Assembly: GCA_036504595.1 (NCBI GenBank) | Contig: DASXUX010000031.1 | Location: 162,373 to 226,372 of the forward strand | Reading direction: 5' to 3' | From: DASXUX01 sp036504595 | GTDB lineage: Bacteria; Planctomycetota; SZUA-567; H5-PLA8 | DNA: 64,000 nucleotides | Shown: positions 8,982 to 17,279 of the stretch, piece after piece | How positions within the stretch are numbered: position 1 is the first letter of the stretch | Layout: each line of letters begins with the position of its first letter | Position numbers and translations under genes: made by a program | The notes under the pieces: generated by a model | Told to the model about the DNA's origin: nothing | Databases searched by the model: none | Seen by the model: the letters and a program-made list of their open reading frames with translations, nothing else

Positions 8982-9955
8982 GCGGTGCCGGCCCCCGAAA
9001 TCGTGTGTAGCGCCGCCAGGAGCGCCGGACGTTCGCGCGAGTCTTCGTCAACCGCGGTGGGAAGGCGCAGGAGGTCGAGGAGGAGGCCGATGTCGTGAAG
9101 CGTGCCGAGTTGCTCGATCACGCACACGGCGCGAAGTCTCACTTCGGCGCTGGCACTGGCCAGTTGAGCGCGAAGCAGATCGCAACGGTGTTCGCGTAGA
9201 GGCGTGTCGATGTCAGGATCGCTCAACTTCGTGCGGAAGAGAGCCTCCAAACGCGCAGTGATCAGATCCGGTCCGTGAGCGGTGAGGCGATCCTGCCAGG
9301 CCAGCAATGCGTATTCGAAAGCGCTTTCGTTGCTGCAACGCGCGAGGATGTCGGCGGCGACCGGGGCGACCAGCGTGGAGTCGTCCAGTTGGCGGAAGAG
9401 GAACTCAATCTGGCGTGCCGGCAAGCGAGAGTTGAATTGCAGAACGATATCAAGCCGAGACATGATGGTCTCAGGACGCCAATCGAACAGGATCGCCTCT
9501 TCCAGCGACAACAATGCGGCCCGATGCCGCAGCATCTTCCAGTAGCCCAGGCGCGGCCGGGCGCGGTCGGCAGGCGGAGCGAGCCAGATAAGTTCGCGCT
9601 CGGGGGCTTTCAGGTCGTGTTGGGGATCAAGCGCTGCGATGCGGTTGAGGATTCTGCTAGAGCGTTGCGCGGCCTGCGCTTCGCTTTTGATCCCGGCGAC
9701 TTCGCAGCATCCCATGTGCGCATGAACCACAATCGCGCGCTCGTCGAGGTAGACGTCCGTGCGCTGGGGAAAGCGCGCGGGCTGGCGGGCCTCCGTCGAA
9801 TCGGCGTATCGACGCAGCAGGTAGTCGAGCACGCGAATTTGAGCTTCGAGGTAGCCTTTGCCCGTGGGCGCACCTTGGGTCAGGATGCGCTCGCGGCGCA
9901 GTTGCCAGTCTTCGTAGAGAGTCGTTACGGCCGTGGCCGCCGGTCTGCCGTCCAT
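8978..9955 (-). CDS. HEAT-like repeat protein, shorter tandem paralog
   Basis: 325 residues, cytoplasmic. N-terminal module TLYEDWQLRRERILTQG..QIRVLDYLLRRYADS, a helical middle, and a C-terminal HEAT-like unit (VRLRAVCVIEQLGTLHDIGL). It aligns end to end with parts of the 689-residue product of the downstream gene, so the pair arose by duplication. The start is the ATG at 9955 with GGAG about 7 nt upstream. No catalytic residues seen and no known family assigned. Confidence 0.7.
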   Translation of the reverse strand: MDGRPAATAVTTLYEDWQLRRERILTQGAPTGKGYLEAQIRVLDYLLRRYADSTEARQPARFPQRTDVYLDERAIVVHAHMGCCEVAGIKSEAQAAQRSSRILNRIAALDPQHDLKAPERELIWLAPPADRARPRLGYWKMLRHRAALLSLEEAILFDWRPETIMSRLDIVLQFNSRLPARQIEFLFRQLDDSTLVAPVAADILARCSNESAFEYALLAWQDRLTAHGPDLITARLEALFRTKLSDPDIDTPLREHRCDLLRAQLASASAEVRLRAVCVIEQLGTLHDIGLLLDLLRLPTAVDEDSRERPALLAALHTISGAGTA

Positions 9956-9985
9956 GGAATGACTCCAGACTACAGACTTCCCTCT

Positions 9986-11269
9986 CTATTCTACAACATC
10001 CCCGAGCACCATGATGCTTCCGACGCGCATGGCGGTGCCGTCGTATCTCTTGGGATCGAACTTGGGCTTGGTCTTCTCGATGTCCACGACGGAACTGCGA
10101 TTGGGCTGGTCGGGGTGGATTTCGACCGTGACCGTGTGCACTTCGTTTGGTAAGTTGTCGGCGAGGAAAAGCGATGCCAGCCGGTGATAGGTGCAGTAGC
10201 GATCAAAGCGCGGCACGGGCTTGCCTGCCTTTCCGTCAACGGTCACGATGGCCTGCCCGCCATCCGGGCCCACCAAGTCATAGAGCGACGCGCGAGAGCC
10301 TTTGAACTTGAACGTGATTTTTTCGCCCGGCTTGGTGGCTTCCCAGATCTCGGGCAAGCGGCTGCCAAAAGCCTTCGCGAGGTTCGCCGTGGGTTCGAGC
10401 TTCTTCCAGCCGGGTGTGACCATCGGCGTGGTCAGCGGGACGAGCTTGGCCTTCTCCCAGTTGTCCGGATTTATGGCTGTCTTGAGTTCGTGCGGGGCCG
10501 GCTTGGCGTTGGGCGCCATCTTTTTGATGCAGTCAATGACCAGTTCCGTGTAGACTTCGTGCGCCTTCGGCGTCGGGTGGCATTCGTCGTTGGAGAAAAG
10601 GATCGCGCCTTCGGGCAGCGGCTTGTCTTTTCCTTCGGCGTCTTTTTCGGCTTTGTAGATGACCTTTCCATCTTTGGCCAAATCGACGATCTTCAGCGCG
10701 ACATTCACCGCCGGGATGCCGTAGTGTTCGGCGATGTAATCGTGCACCGACATCGCGCGCGGGCAGATGCCTTTTTCGAACTCGGGCCTCATGCAAGTGT
10801 GCAGCGTGTAGACGAAGAACAGATCGATGTTCGGATCGCTGGCCCACGCTTGCCGCACGATGCCTTCCATCGAGCGATAGACCTGCTGCGCGCCGCCGCC
10901 GTTGTCGTTCACGGCGAACTCAACAAAGATCATGTCAGGTTTGTGCCGCAGAACGTCTTGCTGGAAACGGAAGACGCCGAGATCGGAACCCGTTCCGCCG
11001 ATGGTCGCGTTGATCTCGGTAAACTTTGTCTGCGGATAGGTGTCCTTGAACCATTTGAAGGTGTTGACGCGCCAGCCCGAAGCGGCCGTGATGCTTCCGC
11101 CAAAATACGCGATGTTCGCCTGGCCGGCGGCGATCTTGGCGAAAATGTTGTTCATGCCGCCACGCGCTTTGAACAGTTCGGCTTTGACGGGCTGGACCTC
11201 CGGTTCGCCTGCACGGCATCCAAGCACCAGCAGTGTGGCGGCGACGACGACCAGCAGATGTGTTCTCAT
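9986..11269 (-). CDS. SGNH/GDSL-family hydrolase, predicted lipoprotein
   Basis: 427 residues from the ATG at 11269, which has GGAG about 7 nt upstream; the open frame upstream of it lacks such a site. The N-terminus is a lipoprotein signal (LLVVVAATLLVLGC, lipid-bearing Cys18). The SGNH blocks are visible: GGSIT (Ser59), GGTGSD, FVEFAVNDNGG and, near residue 225, the D..H pair in DECHPTPKAH. SGNH enzymes of this kind de-esterify carbohydrates or lipids; substrate unknown. The C-terminal ~150 residues form a beta-rich domain (FKFKGSRASLYDLVGPDGGQ) that may bind sugar. Probably exported to the periplasm or outer membrane. Confidence 0.8.
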   Translation of the reverse strand: MRTHLLVVVAATLLVLGCRAGEPEVQPVKAELFKARGGMNNIFAKIAAGQANIAYFGGSITAASGWRVNTFKWFKDTYPQTKFTEINATIGGTGSDLGVFRFQQDVLRHKPDMIFVEFAVNDNGGGAQQVYRSMEGIVRQAWASDPNIDLFFVYTLHTCMRPEFEKGICPRAMSVHDYIAEHYGIPAVNVALKIVDLAKDGKVIYKAEKDAEGKDKPLPEGAILFSNDECHPTPKAHEVYTELVIDCIKKMAPNAKPAPHELKTAINPDNWEKAKLVPLTTPMVTPGWKKLEPTANLAKAFGSRLPEIWEATKPGEKITFKFKGSRASLYDLVGPDGGQAIVTVDGKAGKPVPRFDRYCTYHRLASLFLADNLPNEVHTVTVEIHPDQPNRSSVVDIEKTKPKFDPKRYDGTAMRVGSIMVLGDVVE

Positions 11270-11363
11270 TCGTTCTCCTCTCAATTGGAATATGAGGACT
11301 GTACACGGTGAGCCACAATGCAGCAATAGACGGCAGCGCTCGCTCTGGTAGTCTTGTATCTTT

Positions 11364-11411
11364 GGAGTACCAGACACCAGACGACCAGGCACCAGACCAC
11401 CAGACACCATG
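11364..11411. repeat. CAGACACCAGACCA short-period tandem tract overlapping the lipA start
   Basis: Degenerate repeats of CCAGACAC/CCAGACGA/CCAGGCAC run from 11364 into the lipA ATG (ACACCATGAGC). The tract leaves no room for a Shine-Dalgarno sequence. A related tract is at 22951-22990. Confidence 0.7.
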
Positions 11412-12302
11412 AGCAATCTGCACCGACCGGTCCGTGAGTTTCCGCCGTGGCTGAAGAAGCCCTGGCCCGCTCGTTTCGATCCAAAGACCGGCAATCTGCT
11501 GGACGGACTGCAACTCAACACGGTCTGCCGGTCGGCTGAATGTCCTAACTTGGGTGAATGCTTCGCGCGCGGGACGGCCACGTTTCTGATTCTGGGCACG
11601 CGCTGCACGCGCAACTGCGGTTTTTGTGCGGTCGTCACGGGGCGCGGTGAGCCGATCGAGAATCTGCAAAGCGAGCCGGAGCGCATCGCTCAAGCGACGA
11701 AGCAACTTGGTTTGAAGCATGTCGTGATCACGAGCGTCACGCGCGACGATTTGCCTGACGAAGGCGCTGGCCACTTCGCGCGAACGATTCGTGCGGTGCG
11801 GGAGCTTTGCGGGCCGGAGGTGGTGATCGAAGTGCTTGTTCCCGATTTTCACGCGCGCGAGGAATGCATCGGCGCAGTGTTGGATGCGAGGCCGCAAGTC
11901 TTCAATCACAATCTGGAAACGGTCGAGCGCCTACAGCCGACCGTGCGGCCGCAAGCGGACTATCGCCGTTCACTGAACGTGCTGGGAATCGCGCGGCGCC
12001 TCCAGCCGGAACTGGTGGTCAAGAGCGGTCTGATGGTGGGGCTGGGCGAGAAAGCCGACGAAGTCCGCGCCGCGATTGCCGATCTGCGTGAGGCCGGCTG
12101 CGGCATCCTGACCGTTGGCCAGTACCTGCAGCCGTCGAAGTCGCAGCTTCCCGTCGTCGAGTACGTCCCGCCGGACGTTTTCAAAGACTATGCGAATTAC
12201 GCGCTCAGCCTCGATTTCGCCTCGGCGGCCTGCGGGCCGTTTGTGCGGTCGAGCTACCATGCGGAACAGGTCTTTAAGAACGCGTCAGCATCGCAGCCGT
12301 AA
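11409..12302 (+). CDS. lipA: Lipoyl synthase
   Basis: 297 residues, the normal length for LipA. This radical SAM enzyme inserts two sulfurs into protein-bound octanoyl groups to give lipoyl cofactors on E2 subunits and GcvH. Both iron-sulfur motifs are intact: the auxiliary cluster C40-X4-C45-X5-C51 (CRSAECPNLGEC) and the radical SAM motif C66-X3-C70-X2-C73 (CTRNCGFC). The family's C-terminal RSSYHAEQ is present. It reads divergently from the SGNH hydrolase gene. The ATG lies inside a short-period repeat without a visible ribosome binding site. lipB and the dehydrogenase genes are not in this window. Confidence 0.96.
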   Translation: MSNLHRPVREFPPWLKKPWPARFDPKTGNLLDGLQLNTVCRSAECPNLGECFARGTATFLILGTRCTRNCGFCAVVTGRGEPIENLQSEPERIAQATKQLGLKHVVITSVTRDDLPDEGAGHFARTIRAVRELCGPEVVIEVLVPDFHAREECIGAVLDARPQVFNHNLETVERLQPTVRPQADYRRSLNVLGIARRLQPELVVKSGLMVGLGEKADEVRAAIADLREAGCGILTVGQYLQPSKSQLPVVEYVPPDVFKDYANYALSLDFASAACGPFVRSSYHAEQVFKNASASQP

Positions 12303-12305
12303 GAG

Positions 12306-14798
12306 CTACTTTTTCGCGCCCACAGCCTGCTCCAGTGCCAGCACTCCATCAATCCCTTCCGGCGCGACCTTGGGTTCGCCTACAGCCTTTCCGCTCGCGT
12401 CGCACGCGGCGAGTTTGTGCTGCAGCGCGTACAGAATCCACGTCGTGCCGCGCCCGTCGCAGCGCACCATCGCGGGCAGCGGCGAGCCGGGCGGCAGCTT
12501 CGCATCAGGCACTGCGGGCGCGGGCGAGCCGGCCACGTCGAAGAGCTTTTTGCCTTTGAATTCGTGGCAGCTTACGTGGCCAGCGACATCGGCGGCCCAC
12601 AAGCGGTTTTGTTCGTCCACACTTATCGAACCGGTCGGGACTTTGATTTCGCCCACGCGCCGAGCGTCGCTGAGGCGAACCAGCATCACGCCCTCGCGGA
12701 CTTGAGCGCCATGGTAGCTCGACACGTTGCGGTACGGCGCCAGAATCACCGGCGTGCCGTTGGCCTCGGCCAGCACCAGGTCCATCGGCGTGTCGAGCAT
12801 GCTAACCGTCCCCAGCAGCGCGCCGTCGGGCGAGAACTTCTTCAGCGCGCCCTTGTCTGCGACCACGCTCTCTTCGTAGGGCGAGCCATCCTGATTGGTT
12901 TTGAAAACGCTCGTGTCTCCCCACGCGTTTGTCGCGACCCAGATGTTGCCGTCGCCGTCCACGAGCACCGCGCGCGCGCCCGTTCCGAGCGTCTCGTCGA
13001 TTTCGGTTGGCTTTTCAGAGAATCGACCGAAGCGTTTGCCGATGGTGGGGCCGGCGTCCCTGCCGGCCGGCGCGCTAATCCGCATTACCTCCGTTCGCTT
13101 CTGCTGCGGATTGACGACCAGCGCCACCAGACCCTTGCCGTCTTTGTCTGGAGTCACATCGCGGACGAGGGCGCGCTGTTCCTTCAGGGCATCCAAGATC
13201 TTCGCGGGTTCGTTCGGCCACACAGCCGCGGTGCCGGCCGCCAGCTTCTGCAGGCGCATGTCCTCGCGTTCTTGCCACAAGCCGAGCACGGGGATTCTTC
13301 CGCGCTGAACGATGACGCTGACGTTTGCTCCTGCCTCCTGTCCGTTTCCCGGCCAGATTCGCGGATCGTCCATCGTCAGCGCCATATTCACGCCGTCGCG
13401 CCACAGATCGTTGACCAAGCGCGCTTCATGCTCCTTCTTCTGCGCCTTTCGGGTGGTCTCGTCCAGCTTGTCGCGCAATTCCTTGGTCGCGCGAGCCATC
13501 TTGGCTTGCTCAACCTGCGTCACGGTCATGAGCGTCAGCGTACCGGAGCCGAGCGGCTTTCCGTCCTTCAGCTTGGCGGCCCAAGCGTACTTTCCGAGCG
13601 CCGCGTCGGCCGGCAAGGGGACTTCGGCCGCGAGATCGGTGAACTTGAACTGCTGGACTTCGCCGGCGGCTTCTTTCGAGAGGATCACTTTGCCCTGAGG
13701 ATCTTTCACTTCGAAATTTACCGCAACCTGAGCGCTGTCTTTTACGGTCGTGGCCTGGGCTTTCAGGACGATGTTCGATCCGGGAATGGCTTCTTCAGGA
13801 ACGCTGGGCGCTCGGTACGCGAGAACTTCACCAGTGAACGGAACGTCCTTGGCATCGTAGGCCAGCGTGAATCCGCAGCTCACACTATCGCCCGGCTTCA
13901 GGTCCACGGGTTTGCTGTGAGGTTCATAGGTGTAGTGCCATTCGGAATCGCCGCCGACCCAGAACTGCATGAAGTCATACTGCGCCGGATCGTAATAGAT
14001 GAACGCGGGGCCGACGGAAGTCAGCAGCGCGCCCCAGCCGGCAGCCTCATAGCGCGGCTTGTCGGCTTTCACGCCTGGTGTGAAGCGGCTGAAGGGATGA
14101 TTGACGGGTGCGCCTCCCGATCCGGCCGACGCGCCCATTTCATCCTGGCCGCGCTTCATGTCGAAGACTTCAATGCCGTTTTTCGTCGTCAGAAACCAAT
14201 GCAGCGGATCGCGCGGCACCTGCCCGTATACGGCATGAACCATGTAGCGGAAACTCGGCGCAACCGAATCCCCCGTGTTGGTGATCTTGACGTCCACGCG
14301 AAGGCGCGTTGAATTTGGTTCGATGGAAACGGTGCGTTCAATCGCCAGATCCAGCGGCCCGGTTACGTTGACGCCCAGGCTTCGCAGCAGAGCCACCGCG
14401 ACCTTGCCGCCGCCTTTTACTGTCACCGACGCCTTCTCCGGTCCTTTGTCGCCGATCATGTGAGTAAACGGTTTGCCTTCCCAGCGCCCGCCGTAGTGAT
14501 AGGGGCAATCGTCGAGCCACTCGAAGGGCGTCGTGTTCTTGTTTTTCTCTTTGTACCGGAAGATCTTCCCGGCCATGTCTGGAGCGATTTCAACGACAAT
14601 GCGGTCATTCTCCAGCGTGACAATCGGCCGCTCGGCGCCCTCGAAATTGCGACGGGACTCAGTGACCTTGCATTCAGCGTGCGCTAGAGATGCGAGGGAG
14701 AAGAGCGCGGCGAATTCAACGCAGAGACGCAGAGAGTGCAGAGAGCGCGGAGAAGGAGCAGAGTTGAAGCTGCGAGGTTCTGGTTGGATTGTATTCAT
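12306..14798 (-). CDS. Secreted mutarotase-like / NHL-type propeller fusion
   Basis: 830 residues. The first ~25 residues (PSPRSLHSLRLCV) come from a dispersed repeat and precede a signal peptide (FAALFSLASLAHAECK). Residues ~45-330 resemble the galactose-mutarotase superfold with an aromatic-rich region (PFEWLDDCPYHYGGRWEGK). A middle domain follows (TGEVLAYRAPSVPEEAIPGS, beta-sandwich). The C-terminal ~280 residues form a propeller (VDGDGNIWVATNAWGDT). Probably binds or remodels a sugar polymer in the periplasm; activity unknown. It is the last gene of a sugar-related operon and its ATG overlaps the upstream stop (ATGA) with AAGGAGG before it. Peptide SAPAGRDAGPT near residue 580 comes from a palindromic element. 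Confidence 0.7.
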   Translation of the reverse strand: MNTIQPEPRSFNSAPSPRSLHSLRLCVEFAALFSLASLAHAECKVTESRRNFEGAERPIVTLENDRIVVEIAPDMAGKIFRYKEKNKNTTPFEWLDDCPYHYGGRWEGKPFTHMIGDKGPEKASVTVKGGGKVAVALLRSLGVNVTGPLDLAIERTVSIEPNSTRLRVDVKITNTGDSVAPSFRYMVHAVYGQVPRDPLHWFLTTKNGIEVFDMKRGQDEMGASAGSGGAPVNHPFSRFTPGVKADKPRYEAAGWGALLTSVGPAFIYYDPAQYDFMQFWVGGDSEWHYTYEPHSKPVDLKPGDSVSCGFTLAYDAKDVPFTGEVLAYRAPSVPEEAIPGSNIVLKAQATTVKDSAQVAVNFEVKDPQGKVILSKEAAGEVQQFKFTDLAAEVPLPADAALGKYAWAAKLKDGKPLGSGTLTLMTVTQVEQAKMARATKELRDKLDETTRKAQKKEHEARLVNDLWRDGVNMALTMDDPRIWPGNGQEAGANVSVIVQRGRIPVLGLWQEREDMRLQKLAAGTAAVWPNEPAKILDALKEQRALVRDVTPDKDGKGLVALVVNPQQKRTEVMRISAPAGRDAGPTIGKRFGRFSEKPTEIDETLGTGARAVLVDGDGNIWVATNAWGDTSVFKTNQDGSPYEESVVADKGALKKFSPDGALLGTVSMLDTPMDLVLAEANGTPVILAPYRNVSSYHGAQVREGVMLVRLSDARRVGEIKVPTGSISVDEQNRLWAADVAGHVSCHEFKGKKLFDVAGSPAPAVPDAKLPPGSPLPAMVRCDGRGTTWILYALQHKLAACDASGKAVGEPKVAPEGIDGVLALEQAVGAKK
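13044..13074. repeat. Half copy of the APASVPAG palindromic element in coding sequence
   Basis: GGTGGGGCCGGCGTCCCTGC followed by CGGCCGGCG matches the left half of the 48-bp element at 16177-16224. It lies in frame in the mutarotase-like gene and encodes APAGRDAGPT. Confidence 0.8.
14717..14755. repeat. CGCAGAGACGCAGAG dispersed element at an N-terminus
   Basis: CAACGCAGAGACGCAGAGAG and the following TGCAGAGAGCGCGGAGAA encode SPRSLHSLRLCVE on the minus strand, directly before the signal peptide core. Nearly identical to the copy at 19995-20025. Confidence 0.8.
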
Positions 14799-17176
14799 TT
14801 CTTGCCTCCTTCCTTCGTGGTCTCAGCGACGACGACCGGGGTGAGCAAGATCATGCTCGGCAGGCCGCCATGCGTTTGATATTCCGCGCGGAGAACGACG
14901 GGCGAGCGTAAAGGAGGCGAGTGTTCCGGAGGCAAGATGATGGTCGCGGCATCGCCGGCGCTCAAATCAGGCACGCTGAATCGCGCCAATTCCTTTACGC
15001 TCAGCGACACCTTTCGCAGCGTAAAGGGCATCTGGTTCCCAACCGTCACGCGCACGCGGCCGTCAGTCTGGCGTTTCGCGGTCGCGACGAGATCCTGGTA
15101 CAGCGCGCGGTCGCGCCGGCGCATGATGTCCCAGGGGTAGTTCTGTTCTTGCTCCGGCGGCGGGATCATCGGTGCGGGTTGGTTGAGCGCGTTGCCGCTG
15201 TAATCGAAAAGTAGCGACCCGCAGACTCCTTTATCGAGCCACTCCTTCCACAGATTCTTTCCGAGCAGCGCCATGTCGTTCCAGTTCACTTCGGTGCTCA
15301 TGATGGGATGTTCGGTGATCGCCGCCGTAACGGAATTGAGCGCCTCCTTGCTGAGCAGGTACTGGCAGCCGACGATGTCCACGCCGGCCACGCGGCCATC
15401 TTTGGCTTCAGCTTCCCACTCGCCGCTGCCTTTGGTCGCGGTCATCGGGCGGTGGTACGGATCAAGCTTGTGGAACGCTTCCTGGATCGCGAGGCGCGCC
15501 TCTTCCGGTTCGCCAAAGAGTTCGTTCGTCGCCTCCCAGAGGATGAGGCCCGGGCACGCGTAGAGCTGCCGCACGTGAAACTTCACGGCTTTACTGATGT
15601 TCGATGTGTCCTGCGGATTCCAGAACGCGCAGCGTTCACATGAGGCCAGCAGAGCGCCGCCCGCGCTGGTGAGCAGGCCATCGGCCAGGCGTGAGTTGAT
15701 GTTTTCCGCGGCGCTGACCATCCCCGGGAACTGTTTGGATGGATCGCTGCGGTGCGAACGGAACGCGTTCCCGCCTTTCAGCCGCAGTTGCAGGCGCGAA
15801 TTTGGATCTTCGCCCCAGCTTCCCTGGCCTTTGACGAAAAAGCGCTCGTTGTTCAAGAAGAGGTCGCGGCGGTTGCGAATTTCGACCGTCACCGTGTGGA
15901 AGTCGCAGCTTTCGGCATCAAGAACCTTGCTGCCGTCCATCGCCATGAACGTCGCGCGACAGGTATCGAAGCGCGGCGTTTCGTCGCGGGTGATTTCGAC
16001 GGTGCTCTCACCTTTCGCCAGCACGAGCGGGTGCACTTCCTCCGCGTATTCGGGACAAGGCGCCGTGTACGCAGTTTTTCCCGCGTAGCGCCCATAGGCC
16101 GCGCGCAGATTGCCTTTGAAGTCCGAGCCGGTGTCGTTGCCCATCACGAGGTGGAATTTGAAGCGGCGGTAGGACATGGTGGAGCCGGCGTCCCTGCCGG
16201 CCGGCACGGAGGCCGGCGCTACCATTTCCGTATCAAAGGAAACGTTCTTGATGTAGATGCCGGGGGTCGCGGCCAGGTACATTTCGCCCAGGATTCCATA
16301 CGGCGGCTTCTGCGCGAACAGGCCGCTGGTGCCGCGAATCTTCAGCTCGATTTCCCCCTTGCCGTCGAGGGCTTTCGGCAACGCGAGCGTCACCGGGTCT
16401 TGCACGCCGAGGTCCATCAGCATCAGGCGCTTCTGCGCGTTCTCGGGGCCTTTGTACGGGCTGTGGAATTCGACCCAGTGCGTGAGCACAGCCATGTCTT
16501 CGACCGGATAGGTTTCGCCGAGAGACTGCCCGTTCACCTGGACGACGGCGCTGTCGGAAATTCCAGAGAGATGAATGAGCCGCGGCTTCAAGTCGCCGAG
16601 ATCCTTCCAACTCGCTTCGCGCTTGAGCGTGACCCAGCCGCGGAAGCCGGCATCGAACGGCAGCGGTCCGGGCTGCACGATGGTGGCGGGTGGGGTGGGG
16701 GGAACCCAGTTCTTGGGGCGTTCTCTGACGTCGCCGAGCAGCGGATCGATCTTCACGACGGACCAGTCACCGGCGAGATCGACGCGCCGCCGGACGCCGA
16801 CGTTGATCACAGGACCCCAGGCCATTTCCAGGCAGGGTCCGTTCTTTCCTTCGAGCAACTCCGCGAGCACGCGCAGCCGGCCGGTCAGCATTCCTTTTGT
16901 TGTGAGTTCGAACGGAAACGTCGCATCGGCGAGGGGCTGGTTCGCGATCTCCTCTGTCACAGTGCCGCCCTTCGCCCCGGGTTCGGACGGCACATCGGTC
17001 TCGCGGGTGAGCGTGATGCGCACGCTGGCGTCCTTTGGCAGAGGCGACGTCGCAAGCGTCGCGACACCTTTGGTCTTTTCGCCAGCGACCAGGTAGGTGC
17101 TGTCGATGCGGATATCAGCGGCGGAGACCGCGCTCGCGCAGACGGCCAGCAGCGCAGTTGACAGCAGATTACGCAT
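14795..17176 (-). CDS. Secreted glycoside hydrolase, GH2-like
   Basis: 793 residues from the ATG at 17176, preceded by GGAGGGGG with about 6 nt spacing; the frame upstream of it lies in a repeat tract and is unlikely to be used. Signal peptide LLSTALLAVCASAVSA. A jelly-roll sugar-binding region (GWVTLKREASW..SDSAVVQVNGQSLGETY), an immunoglobulin-like region and a TIM barrel follow, as in GH2. The barrel shows WEATNELFGEP (candidate acid/base Glu) and IMSTEVNWND (candidate nucleophile Glu). The substrate cannot be told from sequence. It sits between the discoidin hydrolase and the mutarotase-like protein. Peptide VAPASVPAGRDAGST is encoded by an inserted palindrome (16177-16224). Confidence 0.75.
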   Translation of the reverse strand: MRNLLSTALLAVCASAVSAADIRIDSTYLVAGEKTKGVATLATSPLPKDASVRITLTRETDVPSEPGAKGGTVTEEIANQPLADATFPFELTTKGMLTGRLRVLAELLEGKNGPCLEMAWGPVINVGVRRRVDLAGDWSVVKIDPLLGDVRERPKNWVPPTPPATIVQPGPLPFDAGFRGWVTLKREASWKDLGDLKPRLIHLSGISDSAVVQVNGQSLGETYPVEDMAVLTHWVEFHSPYKGPENAQKRLMLMDLGVQDPVTLALPKALDGKGEIELKIRGTSGLFAQKPPYGILGEMYLAATPGIYIKNVSFDTEMVAPASVPAGRDAGSTMSYRRFKFHLVMGNDTGSDFKGNLRAAYGRYAGKTAYTAPCPEYAEEVHPLVLAKGESTVEITRDETPRFDTCRATFMAMDGSKVLDAESCDFHTVTVEIRNRRDLFLNNERFFVKGQGSWGEDPNSRLQLRLKGGNAFRSHRSDPSKQFPGMVSAAENINSRLADGLLTSAGGALLASCERCAFWNPQDTSNISKAVKFHVRQLYACPGLILWEATNELFGEPEEARLAIQEAFHKLDPYHRPMTATKGSGEWEAEAKDGRVAGVDIVGCQYLLSKEALNSVTAAITEHPIMSTEVNWNDMALLGKNLWKEWLDKGVCGSLLFDYSGNALNQPAPMIPPPEQEQNYPWDIMRRRDRALYQDLVATAKRQTDGRVRVTVGNQMPFTLRKVSLSVKELARFSVPDLSAGDAATIILPPEHSPPLRSPVVLRAEYQTHGGLPSMILLTPVVVAETTKEGGKK
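16177..16224. repeat. Full 48-bp APASVPAG palindromic element inside a gene
   Basis: The element starts TGGTGGAGCCGGCGTCCCTG, has a GCCGGCCGGC centre and ends CACGGAGGCCGGCGCTACCA, so it is a near-perfect palindrome. Its length is a multiple of three and it keeps the frame of the GH2-like gene open. A near-identical copy is at 60624-60671. Confidence 0.85.
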
Positions 17177-17191
17177 TGAAATCCCCCTCCG

Positions 17192-17279
17192 ATGTGACGT
17201 GTGACGCGTGACGGGTGACGAGTGGAGCGGCTTGTGACAATCCATATCACCCGCCACTCGCCACTCGTCACACGTCACG
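17192..17279. repeat. GTGACGxGTGACG tandem tracts in inverted orientation
   Basis: GTGACGTGTGACGCGTGACG with GGTGACGAGTGG faces CCACTCGCCACTCG with TCACACGTCACG across about 30 bp. It fills the gap between the GH-A hydrolase stop and the GH2-like start and can fold as a long hairpin in the transcript. A related tract lies at 63715-63745. Confidence 0.75.

Noticed and set aside
11270..11686. Upstream extension of the SGNH hydrolase frame through lipA
   Set aside because: It would overlap the 5' part of lipA antisense; the ATG at 11269 has a good ribosome binding site and starts a lipoprotein signal.
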